From assembly GCF_001956315.1 (NCBI RefSeq), contig NZ_MOLY01000033.1, forward strand, positions 1 to 64,000: a stretch of 64,000 bases of DNA, in the 5' to 3' direction. Origin of the DNA: Sphingomonas montana. Lineage in GTDB: Bacteria; Pseudomonadota; Alphaproteobacteria; Sphingomonadales; Sphingomonadaceae. The notes beneath the pieces were generated by a model. The model saw only the letters and a program-made list of their open reading frames with translations, was not told the origin of the DNA and did not search any database. This document shows, piece by piece, positions 1 to 8,016 of the stretch (the first letter of the stretch is position 1; every line of letters starts with the position of its first letter). A program made the translations under genes and the position numbers.

Positions 1-684
1 GACGGGCCGGACCTGGCGGCGCGGCTGGCGGCGGACGGCGGACCGGTGCGCGAGGCGCCGGTGCATGGCCCCGACCTGCTGGAGGCGGCAGGCTGGTCCG
101 AACTGATCGAGGAAGCGACCGGCGGCGCGATCGATTTTGAGGGCGGGGCGCTGCGCCTGTCGGTCACGCCGGCGATGACGCTGTTCGACGTGGACGGCGT
201 ACTGCCGCCGGCCGCGCTGGCGATGGCGGGCGCGCGGGCCGCGGCGCGCGCGATCCGCCGGATGGGGATCGGTGGGTCGATCGGCATCGACCTGCCGACC
301 GTGGCGGACAAGGCGGCGCGGCAGGCGGTGGGGGCGGCGGTGGATGCCATCCTGCCGCAACCGTTCGAACGGACCGCGGTGAACGGATTCGGCTTCCTCC
401 AGATTGTGCGGCGGCGGACGCGGGCCAGCCTGCCCGAACTGCTGGCGGCCGATCCGGTGCTGTCGGCCGCACTGGCGCTGGTGCGGCAGGCGGAACGAAC
501 GGCGGGGATCGGCACGCGGACGCTGGTGGCGGCCCCGGCGGTGATCGCGCGGATCGCGGCCCGGCCGGACTGGACGGCCGCGCTCGGCCGCCGGACGGGG
601 ACGGCCGTCGCCTTGCGGGGCGATGCGGGCCGGGCCATATCATCGGGCTATGTCGAGACCGATCACCCCCCGCCGCGCGCGTAG
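1..684 (+). CDS. RNase E/G-family ribonuclease, 3' part
   Basis: The reading frame is open from the first base of the window, so the start lies upstream; about 227 C-terminal residues are present. The pattern of an early D-x-E-x-G-A-L-R-L stretch, a central F-D-V-D-G and a later GIGGSIGIDLP segment resembles the catalytic RNase H-like fold of the Rne/Rng family, where aspartates in such positions bind metal. The family processes rRNA and mRNA in the cytoplasm. The C-terminus is short and lacks the long disordered degradosome tail, so an RNase G-like form is more likely than full RNase E. Its last 35 bases overlap the next gene (yacG). The family call is from pattern recognition only; the missing N-terminus (S1 domain) prevents a firmer name. 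Confidence 0.7.
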   Translation, partial: DGPDLAARLAADGGPVREAPVHGPDLLEAAGWSELIEEATGGAIDFEGGALRLSVTPAMTLFDVDGVLPPAALAMAGARAAARAIRRMGIGGSIGIDLPTVADKAARQAVGAAVDAILPQPFERTAVNGFGFLQIVRRRTRASLPELLAADPVLSAALALVRQAERTAGIGTRTLVAAPAVIARIAARPDWTAALGRRTGTAVALRGDAGRAISSGYVETDHPPPRA

Positions 685-835
685 CGGCTGCCCCGTCTGC
701 GGCGCGCCCGTGACGCCAGCCTATGATCCGTTCTGCAGCCAGGGGTGCCGCGATCGCGACCTGCTGCAATGGCTGGGTGATGGATATCGCGTGCCCGGCC
801 CGCCGGTGGAGGATTCCGACCAGCAGGATACATGA
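650..835 (+). CDS. yacG: DNA gyrase inhibitor YacG (zinc-binding)
   Basis: A 61-residue protein with the YacG zinc finger: C-x2-C (CPVCG) followed by C-x3-C (FCSQGCRDRD) and the family-typical DLLQWLGDGYRVPG segment. YacG binds the GyrB C-terminal region and inhibits gyrase. I place the start at the ATG at 650 (Met-Ser-Arg-Pro); an in-frame ATG at 623 would add nine residues that match nothing in the family. The gene overlaps the end of the upstream ribonuclease gene, so translation is probably coupled. The tRNA-Phe gene follows 55 bases downstream. Confidence 0.93.
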   Translation: MSRPITPRRARSGCPVCGAPVTPAYDPFCSQGCRDRDLLQWLGDGYRVPGPPVEDSDQQDT

Positions 836-890
836 AGCGCTGGACAGGGGTGCGATCCGCTGTCTATAGGCCCCGCTCCGACCCTGTCCT

Positions 891-966
891 GCCCGGATAG
901 CTCAGTTGGTAGAGCACGTGACTGAAAATCACGGTGTCGGCGGTTCGAATCCGTCTCCGGGCACCA
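891..966 (+). tRNA. tRNA-Phe (anticodon GAA)
   Basis: A complete 76-nt cloverleaf. The acceptor stem GCCCGGA (891-897) pairs with TCCGGGC (956-962), followed by discriminator A and an encoded CCA end at 963-966. The D arm carries AGCTCAGTTGGTAGAGC, the anticodon stem CGTGA/TCACG closes loop CTGAAAA with GAA at 924-926, and the T arm has GGTTCGAATCC. It lies directly after yacG on the same strand. Confidence 0.98.
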
Positions 967-1336
967 CTTTCCACGACGGTCGGAAATCTGCTTTTGCTGG
1001 GTGCGTTGACGTCGGGATCGATGGGCTTCGACCGTTCGTCATCCCGGACTGCAGCGAGCGACAAGCACTGACGTCCGGCTGGTGTATTCAGGCAGCGACG
1101 TTAAGCTTCCGAGTAGCGCCGCAGGCGCGTATCGAGGAGCCGTATTGCAGCACGGCCTCCGGCGTTGTGCGATCCTTCGATGCGGATCGTTTGACTGCCT
1201 GCCAGGACGGCGCTCAGGAAAGGCTTTGATTTCGCTCAGCCCCTGCTCAGGACGAGCGGTTGTGGCGTGAACCAACCGCGAATCATCGTGCCCCTAAGCG
1301 GGAAGCTGGATCCGGTACAGGCGCCCGTCCCAGCGT
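967..1336. other. intergenic region without a convincing gene
   Basis: A 370-base stretch after the tRNA. Several short open frames occur on both strands but none has family-like composition or a good ribosome-binding site, and one overlaps the tRNA on the opposite strand. The only structure I see is an imperfect palindrome at 1110-1135, listed separately. Confidence 0.6.
1110..1135. repeat. imperfect palindrome, candidate REP-like intergenic repeat
   Basis: CGAGTAGCGCC (1110-1120) and GGCGCGTATCG (1124-1134) form an imperfect inverted repeat around GCA. Short GC-rich hairpins of the form CGATACGCGCC...CTACTCG are, to my recollection, common between genes of sphingomonads. One copy is seen in this window, so repeat status is an inference. 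Confidence 0.35.
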
Positions 1337-1549
1337 TCAGGGTCCCCGCGGCGCGCGTGCCATGATCGCCTGGGCGGCCTTCAGCCGGGTTCGCCATGTC
1401 TTCGCCGACGGATGGCCGGTCGCCAGTTCGGCGAGCCATGATTCGCATTTGACGATTTCGGACTGCGCCGCGGCGAGCTGGGCCGCGGTCGGGGGCGGCG
1501 CGATATTGGCGCGGCCCTGTGCGCCGGTGCGGCCCTTGCTCTTGCTCAT
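1337..1549 (-). CDS. small hypothetical protein, 70 aa
   Basis: A 70-residue basic protein of no family known to me, starting Met-Ser-Lys-Ser-Lys and rich in Ala. A good ribosome-binding site (AGGAAGG, about 7 bases before the ATG) supports it as a real gene. There is no signal peptide or membrane segment; the middle part (QLAAAQSEIVKCESWLAEL) should form a helix. It stands alone, divergent from the next lipoprotein gene. Confidence 0.55.
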   Translation of the reverse strand: MSKSKGRTGAQGRANIAPPPTAAQLAAAQSEIVKCESWLAELATGHPSAKTWRTRLKAAQAIMARAPRGP

Positions 1550-1762
1550 GACGATGCCTTCCTATGCGATGCGTGATCTGTCCCCGGCGCGCGTAGCAGA
1601 TTGATCGCAGTCACCACGAGGATCGTGGCGACCCGCGGCACCGCGCCGCGTACGGTACCGTACCATGGCCTACGCAACCGATCGCCGGATCGACGGTTGG
1701 GCCAATCCGGTAAGGTCGGATGCGGATACGCATTCGGCCGACTGAACGGCAAGCAGGAGAAG

Positions 1763-2059
1763 ATGATGCGCGTTTCGATGATTGCGGCCCTTGGTGCCGG
1801 CCTGTTGGCGCTTTCCGCATGCGGCGGCAAGGGCGACGACAAGCTGGGCGATCAGGCGCACGACGCACTGGAAAACAAGGCGGACGCAATGGACGCGGCC
1901 GCGACGCAGATGGGCGGGACCGACCGGGACCTGATGAAGGCAAAGGCGGAAACGACGCGCGCTGCCGCCGATGCCAAGGAAAAGGCGATCGACGATGCCG
2001 ACGTGGACGCGAGTTCCATGTCCGATGCCCAGAAGAACGCGGTCATCAACGGCAACTGA
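1763..2059 (+). CDS. small lipoprotein, 98 aa
   Basis: A short signal peptide ends in a lipobox (ALSAC, Cys20), so the mature product should be a lipid-anchored protein of about 79 residues. The mature part is highly charged, rich in Ala, Asp and Lys, and probably helical (KAKAETTRAAADAKEKAIDDADVD). The ATG at 1763 is preceded by CAGGAGA; a second ATG at 1766 could serve equally. The family is unknown. It resembles the many small entericidin-like or Lpp-like alphaproteobacterial lipoproteins in size and composition only. Confidence 0.7.
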   Translation: MMRVSMIAALGAGLLALSACGGKGDDKLGDQAHDALENKADAMDAAATQMGGTDRDLMKAKAETTRAAADAKEKAIDDADVDASSMSDAQKNAVINGN

Positions 2060-2068
2060 GCTCAGCGC

Positions 2069-2099
2069 GGGCGGCGCTCCCGGCAACGAGGTGCCGCCC
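2069..2099. terminator. possible stem-loop after the small lipoprotein gene
   Basis: GGGCGGC (2069-2075) can pair with GCCGCCC (2093-2099) across a 17-base loop, ten bases after the lipoprotein stop codon and facing the 3' end of the T6SS locus. There is no T run, so it is at most a weak terminator or a 3'-end protecting hairpin. Confidence 0.3.
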
Positions 2100-2222
2100 A
2101 AGCCCGCCGAAATCCGGTGGCCGGCAACATGTCCGACCCGCCCCGGAACGTCGTCCATCGTTACCACGAGGTGTAACGTGGGCCACTTGCCCGAGGTCGC
2201 CTCCGGTCCGGACGTGCCGCCG

Positions 2223-3008
2223 TCAGGCGATATAATCGGCGAGCCGGTTCATGCTGGAGACCTTTAGCCAGTCCGGTCGTAGCGCCAGGACGCGTTTCGG
2301 CGGCAGATACCAGAGCAGCATCCGGACGACCATCGTCAGGGAGTCCGGGTCGCCGGGCACTTCCGCCGGTGTCCGGTCGAGTACGAGGCTGCGCGACGGG
2401 CGGTCGCCGGGCGTCACGAGCAGCGCGACGCGCGGGTCGGCGACGCCCCAGCCGTGGACGAGGTGGTGGTGCAGTGCGCGGGCCTGATGCGGGCTGAGGA
2501 AGTCGCGGGATGGCGCGCCGACCAGCACCTCGGACCCGGCTGGAAGCGTTTCGCGCAGCGCCCCATCCTGACCCGCAATCTCCGCCAGATCGGTCGGGTC
2601 GCCGCGATGATCGTCATAGCTGAGCATTGACCCGATCACGCCCATCGGCAGCACATAGGCCGGTTCGGTCGCTTCCACCGAGGCGAAGAGCGCGGCACCC
2701 CGTCCGGTGGCGACCAGCATTTCCGCCTGGCGGGCCAGGCAGTTGGAGTCGAAGGCAGCCCCGCCCCGCGGCACGTCGAGCCGCAGATAGGTGAAGCCGT
2801 CCGGCCCTTCGAAGAAGGGCGGCGTGGCGATTTCGACCGACCCGTTCCACAGCGCGCCGAGCAGGTGGTCCGTCCAGTCGGCCGACCGCGCATCGACGGG
2901 CATGGCCACCAGTTCGGATATGGTGGTGGTCAACCGGAGGTCGAACATCGCGTCCGGATCGATCCCGTAACGCTTGGTGGCGGGGGGCTTGTCCCCGGTC
3001 ACGAACAT
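2223..3008 (-). CDS. unknown protein at the 3' end of the T6SS locus, 261 aa
   Basis: I do not recognise this family. The protein is soluble, with no signal peptide or membrane segment. It contains a stretch of alternating hydrophobic residues near residues 80-150 (LARQAEMLVATGRGAALFASVEATEPAYVLPMG) and a segment LSPHQARALHHHLVHGWGV that may be a helical motif. It is the last gene of the co-directional T6SS series, 48 bases after the PP2C phosphatase gene, so a role in regulation or accessory function of the T6SS is an inference from position alone. An internal ATG at about 2948 could be an alternative start. Confidence 0.75.
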   Translation of the reverse strand: MFVTGDKPPATKRYGIDPDAMFDLRLTTTISELVAMPVDARSADWTDHLLGALWNGSVEIATPPFFEGPDGFTYLRLDVPRGGAAFDSNCLARQAEMLVATGRGAALFASVEATEPAYVLPMGVIGSMLSYDDHRGDPTDLAEIAGQDGALRETLPAGSEVLVGAPSRDFLSPHQARALHHHLVHGWGVADPRVALLVTPGDRPSRSLVLDRTPAEVPGDPDSLTMVVRMLLWYLPPKRVLALRPDWLKVSSMNRLADYIA

Positions 3009-3056
3009 GTCCTCATCGCAGGGCCCGCGCTACGGCCGCACGGTATCCAGGCCGGA

Positions 3057-3842
3057 TCACCAGGCACCGGCCCATTCGCCGCGAGCCTGGATGCGGAGCG
3101 TATCGTCGACGGCAGCATCGGCGCGGATCAGGATCAGGCTGACATTGTCCTTCGCCCCGCGTTCCAGCGTCAGCGCGAGCAGCGCGTCGGCCGCCGCGTC
3201 GAGCGACCGGCCCTGGATCAACCCGTGGATGTCGCGGTCGTCGAGCATCGTGTTCAGCCCGTCCGAACACAACAGGAAGATGTCGCCCGCCACGATCGGA
3301 CCCTGATGGACGTCGAGCGCCAGCCGGTCGTTCACGCCGACTGCGCGCGTAATGACGTTCGACCGCCCGAAACTGCGCGCATCGGCGCGGTTGAGCGCGC
3401 CGGAATCGATCATCTCCTGCACCATGCTGTGATCGCGGGTGATCTGTTCGATCCGCCCGTCGCGCAGCAGATAGGCGCGGCTGTCCCCCGCCCAGAGGCA
3501 GGCATAATGGCCGGCATAGGCGAGCAGCGCGACGACCGTCGACCCGATCACCGTGCCCGGCCGCGACAGCCGGGCATGGGCGACGAGCGTGCGGTTGACG
3601 CGCTGGACGCTTTCCTGCGCCGCGTCGAGGAAGGCGTAGCCCGACCCCAGCGTATTGACCTCGGCCAGCGCCTCCACGAGCATCGTGCTGGCCAGATCGC
3701 CGGCCTGGTGCCCGCCCATGCCGTCCGCGACCGCCCAGAGGCCGGGGACGGGGCGGGACAGGACGCGATCCTCGTTCAGGGTACGGACGCGGCCGACATG
3801 CGTGCGTTCGGCGGTTTCGAAGGTGAAGCCGCCTGCGGTCAT
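3057..3842 (-). CDS. pppA: T6SS PP2C-type Ser/Thr phosphatase (PppA-like)
   Basis: 261 residues with PP2C metal-binding motifs in order: NEDR (23-26), VADGMGGHQAGD (38-49), LLCSDGLNTML in the middle and AKDNVSLILIR near the end. PppA removes phosphate from threonines set by the T6SS kinase and so switches secretion off; the matching kinase gene is at 27891. The start overlaps the tagF stop by four bases (ATGA), so the two are translationally coupled. In Agrobacterium the TagF and PppA parts are one fused protein; here they are separate neighbours. Confidence is high for family and good for role. Confidence 0.93.
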   Translation of the reverse strand: MTAGGFTFETAERTHVGRVRTLNEDRVLSRPVPGLWAVADGMGGHQAGDLASTMLVEALAEVNTLGSGYAFLDAAQESVQRVNRTLVAHARLSRPGTVIGSTVVALLAYAGHYACLWAGDSRAYLLRDGRIEQITRDHSMVQEMIDSGALNRADARSFGRSNVITRAVGVNDRLALDVHQGPIVAGDIFLLCSDGLNTMLDDRDIHGLIQGRSLDAAADALLALTLERGAKDNVSLILIRADAAVDDTLRIQARGEWAGAW

Positions 3843-4426
3843 GTCGGGCTGTTCCCTTGTTCGAGGTCGTCGTCATGCAGCAGGCGGGCGAAGCCGTCCC
3901 CGGTCGGCAACGCGGTCGCCGGGCCGTCCAGCCGGATCGCGTCAAGTTCGCGCCACCAGCATGTGTGCGGGGGGGCGGGATCCCGATCGGGACCGACCGG
4001 CAGGGCGGACAGCGCGGCGGCAAGGGCATCGGCCGTGTCGCCCGCGTCCCGCGCGGCGGTCAGAACCGCCGCGGCCTGCGCAGCCCATGCCTCGGCCTGT
4101 GCGTGCGCGGCACCGGGCAGGATCGCAAGGCCGATCAGCGGGTAGATCCGGCCGACCTTGTCATGGCTGGCGACCAGCGCGCCGGCCACGACATCGCTGC
4201 CGTCGTCTGCCGCCACGAACCGCCAGGCTGGCAGCGCGGCCATGTTTCGCATCAGCGCCTCGCGGTCCGACGTGGCGGCATCGGCCAGCGCGGCGGCAAG
4301 CCAGCGATCATAGCGCGCGGTTGCCGGACCGTCGCCGCGCCGCACGAAATCACCGTGCGCGGGCAGCTTGCCCGTCAGGCCGATGACGGCCCGGATCGCG
4401 GGCGCGGTCAGAGGTTCGACGGACAT
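3839..4426 (-). CDS. tagF: T6SS-associated protein TagF (ImpM family)
   Basis: 195 residues with the TagF signature GKLPAHGDFVRR near the N-terminus and DKVGRIYPLIGLAI further on. TagF-type proteins are post-translational repressors of T6SS assembly, acting on Fha or on the membrane complex. The start lies 19 bases inside the end of tssM and the stop overlaps the phosphatase start, so this gene sits in a tightly coupled tssM-tagF-pppA unit. No membrane segment is seen. Confidence 0.93.
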   Translation of the reverse strand: MSVEPLTAPAIRAVIGLTGKLPAHGDFVRRGDGPATARYDRWLAAALADAATSDREALMRNMAALPAWRFVAADDGSDVVAGALVASHDKVGRIYPLIGLAILPGAAHAQAEAWAAQAAAVLTAARDAGDTADALAAALSALPVGPDRDPAPPHTCWWRELDAIRLDGPATALPTGDGFARLLHDDDLEQGNSPT

Positions 4427-7400
4427 GCGAAGGTCCGGAGATCACGCAGCATGAAGGGGTTGGCGGTGTTCAGGATCCGCACGCGGAAGCTGCCCGAGGC
4501 GGCGCCATCGACCATATCGAAGACGAAGCCGCTGCGGTTGACGGAGCGGAGCCGCATTTCGGACAGCATCTGCGAAAATGCCCAGTCGCCTGTCCAGGTG
4601 CGGACGCTGGGGGCGGGCGCACCTTCATGCTGCACGCTGACCGTGACGCCGGGGACCGGACCGGGCCAGCGCAGTTCGGTGGCGCGGCGGGTCGTCCGGT
4701 CGAACGTCGCGGGGGTGCCGTCCACGGTGATCGTGACGGTCTGCGCGTCGCCCGCGATGCGGATCGGTTCGATCACGAAGCGGACGTTCGGCCGGATGTC
4801 GCCGGGTTTGAAGAAGACCGTGCGGATCCGGTCGGCGGCCTGGAACTGCCGCACCGCCGCGCCTGACAGGCCGAGCGCGCGGCCGGACGGGGTCAGCGTC
4901 CAGCGGACCGGATCGATCTGTCCGGCCAGGTTGGTTTTCTGGAAAGTGTCGATCAGGCCACCGGGGCGCAGCAGCCGGCTGAAATCGTCGATTGATACCT
5001 GTCGCGGGCCGGGTGGGCCGAACGGAAAGCCCTGCGCCAGGATCGACCGGCATTCGGGCAGCAGTTCGCCGGCATAGGCGGTCTTGATGCCCGCGCGCGC
5101 CGTGCGGTTCAGCGCACCGGTGGACGCCGTGACGAACCCGCGGAACAGCGCACCGGCCGCGGGGGGCAGCGTGGCCGCGACCTGCCCCAGCCGGGCCGTC
5201 GCCGCCATCGCGCCCGCCGTCCGGTCCCGTTGCAGCATCGGATCGCCCAGCCCCGCGGCGGAACGGAGCGCGGTGCCGGTTTCGCCGACCGCGGTCAGCG
5301 CGATCAGCGCGTCGTCGACGGGGGCGGGGCCGGACGCGGGCGACATTTCGCGCAGCCAGCGGAAATGTTCGATCACCTCGTCCAGCGGGCCGGGCGGGCC
5401 CTTGGGCGCGGTGTTGGCGGCCGACCGGACCTGGTCGGCGCGTTGCAGCCCGCGGTAGATGTTGCGCGAGAAGATCGACCCGACCTTCAGCGCGGCCGAC
5501 CCCTTGCCCTTCGTCAGCGACGGCGGGGTGAGGTCGGTTTCGTCGGCCCAGGCGTTGAACAGCGCCTTGACCGGGGAGGGTGGGCGGACGGCGACCTGCA
5601 GGCGTTCGTCCATCGGCCGTTCGCCGCTGACGATCGTGTCGTCGATCAGCGCATCCCAGCGGCGGGTGAAGTCCGCAAGGTAGGTGGTCAGCAGCGCATC
5701 CTTGATGCGGCCGGCCTCGCTGCTCATCGGCCCGGCGGAGGCGGTGGGTACGCCGGTGACCCAGCTTTCGTTGGCGGATTGCGTGGCGTAACGCGCGATG
5801 GCGGGCGCCACGCTGGTGTAGAAAACCCGCCGGCGGAACATGCCGGGCACGCCGGTGGTGAGCGGCGCGCCGGATCTGCGCGTGAACAGCCGCGAACTGC
5901 CGACGCCGGGCACTTCGGCCAGCGTGAATTCGGGCAGGTTCCGCAGACCCGGGTCGTTCAGCATCTGCGCATAGACGCGTTCGCCCGGCCCGAGGCTGGC
6001 GACCTGCGACCGGGCGGCCGCGATCAGCGTGGCGTTGAGCGCAGGGGGCATGATTGGCCCGGCGAGCAGGCTGGCCAGATGCCGGCGGAGCGCGTCGCGG
6101 ACCGGGACCTGGTCTTCGCTCGGGAACTGGTCGCTCCAGCGGTCGTCGAACGCAGCCGCGATCGCGCCGCGATCGAGCGGTGCCCCCGCCGCACGCCCGA
6201 GCATGAGGTAGAGCCGCAGCAGCGCATAGGTCTGCGCCCGCGGATCGGCATTCGGATCGGCCTGGCCGCTGGTCAGCGCGGTCAACTGATCCTCCAGCCC
6301 CAGCAGCAGGCGGGGCAGGAACTGGCGGTTGAGCAGATTATGGTACGCGCCGTCGACCTGTGGCCGGATGGTCGACAGCTGGCCGACGCCCCAGGAGAAG
6401 CCGGGGTCGCGATCGGCAGGTAGCGCGGTGCTGGCGAAGGGCAGCGCGCGCGCGCGGTTGAGCGGATCGAGGACGTCCACGAGGTCGCTGTCGCTGATCG
6501 TGCCGGGCGGCAGCGTGCGGACGGCGCGCTGCAGTTCGCCCGAGCGCAGTTCCAGTCGGGCCAGCATGTCGGCATTGCGGAGGTAGCTGGTCAGCCAGAG
6601 GATGGCGAGGATCAGAGCCACCGTGCCGGCGAGGCCGATCGCGGCTGCCTTGATCCGCCAGACGCGGCGTTCCGCCTTCAGGTCGCGCCCGGCCAGCGCG
6701 GCTTCGGGAAAGACCACGCGGGTCAGCAGGTCACGCAGGAAGTAGCTGCGGCCGCGGGCGGTCTCGCGGTGGCCCTGGCCCAGCGGCAGGCCGAAGCGGG
6801 TCGACAGCGCGCCGAGCAGCCGGTCGATCGGGCGGCCGAACTGCGTGCCGCTGGTGAAGTAGAAGCCCCGGACGAGCGGGGCGGATTCGAACTTGCTGTC
6901 CTGCGCGATCGTCCGCAGCATCTGGGCCAGCGGCGCGCGGATCGAGGCGAATTGTTGCGGGAAGGCGAAGATCAGCCCGCGGCGCTGCATGTCCTGTTCG
7001 GTCTGGACGCGCATCAGCCGGCGCTGGTCGAGCCGTTCGACCAATGCGTCGAACTCGGCATCGAACCCCGTCATCAGCGGCACGGCGACGCCGTTGGCCA
7101 TCGCGCCGGTATGGCCCCAGACCTGTTCGCGGTCGGTGGCCGACATGTCGTCGAAGAATTCGGTGAAGCCGGCGAGCAGGTCGAGCTTGGTAATGAGCAC
7201 ATAAACCGGCGTGCGGACGCCGAACGCGGCGTGGACCTCGTTGATCCGCTGGCGGATCGCGCGGCCGTGGACGATCGCGGCGCTTTCGTCCGCGCCGGTC
7301 AGGTCGGTGACCGAGATCGCGACCAGGATCCCGGTGACCGGCTGGCGCGGGCGGTGGCGTTTCAGGAGGTCGAGGAAGCCGCGCCACGCCTGCGCATCGA

Positions 7401-8016
7401 CGGCCTCGTCGCTGTCCTGCGTGGTGTAGCGGCCGGCCGTGTCGATCAGCACGGCCTGGTCGGTGAACCACCATTCGGTGTTGCGCGTGCCGCCGATACC
7501 GCGAACCGGGCCGTCGCCCAGCGCCTGCGCCGCCGGGAAATCGAGCCCGCTATTCTGGAGCGCGGTGGTCTTGCCGGCACCCGGCGGGCCGATGATGACG
7601 TACCATGGAAGTTCGTAGATATATTCGCGGTTCTTGCCGACGCGCGTGTCGCGCATCATGGCCAGCGCCTTCTGCGCGCGTTCCTCCATCGCGGCGACAT
7701 CCTCGGCCGCAAGGTCCTGCGCCGGGACGACGGGGGCGGCGGGTGCGTCGCCCAGCGCCGACACCATCTCGCGGTTGCGGACGCCGGCGCGCCAGCGTTT
7801 CCAGTAATGCCGCGCGACGAAGCCCAGCACGATCGCCGCGATCACCGCCAGCCGGACCCAGACGCCGCCCAGCGGGACATGGCCGGCAATCGCGATCAGC
7901 GGCCCGACGAACCAGACGAGCGCGGCGACCAGCAGGATGCCGAGCAGGATGAGCACCCAGCGCGGCGGGCGCACGAACAGACGGCGGATCCAGTAGATCC
8001 AGGGCCAGTGCATCAT
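4408..8016 (-). CDS. tssM: T6SS membrane-complex protein TssM (IcmF)
   Basis: 1202 residues, the usual length for TssM. Two N-terminal membrane helices (about 18-45 and 52-70) are followed by a cytoplasmic NTPase domain with Walker A GPPGAGKT (143-150) and a Walker B-like LIDTAGRY. A third membrane helix follows near residue 465 (AIGLAGTVALILAILWLTSYL), then a large periplasmic domain with the IcmF/VasK C-terminal features. TssM spans the inner membrane and links TssL to the outer envelope. The start overlaps the tssL stop by four bases. All nucleotide-binding residues appear intact. Confidence 0.97.
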   Translation of the reverse strand: MMHWPWIYWIRRLFVRPPRWVLILLGILLVAALVWFVGPLIAIAGHVPLGGVWVRLAVIAAIVLGFVARHYWKRWRAGVRNREMVSALGDAPAAPVVPAQDLAAEDVAAMEERAQKALAMMRDTRVGKNREYIYELPWYVIIGPPGAGKTTALQNSGLDFPAAQALGDGPVRGIGGTRNTEWWFTDQAVLIDTAGRYTTQDSDEAVDAQAWRGFLDLLKRHRPRQPVTGILVAISVTDLTGADESAAIVHGRAIRQRINEVHAAFGVRTPVYVLITKLDLLAGFTEFFDDMSATDREQVWGHTGAMANGVAVPLMTGFDAEFDALVERLDQRRLMRVQTEQDMQRRGLIFAFPQQFASIRAPLAQMLRTIAQDSKFESAPLVRGFYFTSGTQFGRPIDRLLGALSTRFGLPLGQGHRETARGRSYFLRDLLTRVVFPEAALAGRDLKAERRVWRIKAAAIGLAGTVALILAILWLTSYLRNADMLARLELRSGELQRAVRTLPPGTISDSDLVDVLDPLNRARALPFASTALPADRDPGFSWGVGQLSTIRPQVDGAYHNLLNRQFLPRLLLGLEDQLTALTSGQADPNADPRAQTYALLRLYLMLGRAAGAPLDRGAIAAAFDDRWSDQFPSEDQVPVRDALRRHLASLLAGPIMPPALNATLIAAARSQVASLGPGERVYAQMLNDPGLRNLPEFTLAEVPGVGSSRLFTRRSGAPLTTGVPGMFRRRVFYTSVAPAIARYATQSANESWVTGVPTASAGPMSSEAGRIKDALLTTYLADFTRRWDALIDDTIVSGERPMDERLQVAVRPPSPVKALFNAWADETDLTPPSLTKGKGSAALKVGSIFSRNIYRGLQRADQVRSAANTAPKGPPGPLDEVIEHFRWLREMSPASGPAPVDDALIALTAVGETGTALRSAAGLGDPMLQRDRTAGAMAATARLGQVAATLPPAAGALFRGFVTASTGALNRTARAGIKTAYAGELLPECRSILAQGFPFGPPGPRQVSIDDFSRLLRPGGLIDTFQKTNLAGQIDPVRWTLTPSGRALGLSGAAVRQFQAADRIRTVFFKPGDIRPNVRFVIEPIRIAGDAQTVTITVDGTPATFDRTTRRATELRWPGPVPGVTVSVQHEGAPAPSVRTWTGDWAFSQMLSEMRLRSVNRSGFVFDMVDGAASGSFRVRILNTANPFMLRDLRTFACPSNL

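Noticed and set aside
864-1064. Small minus-strand open frame overlapping tRNA-Phe
   Set aside because: It runs through the tRNA gene on the opposite strand, which explains the apparent frame.
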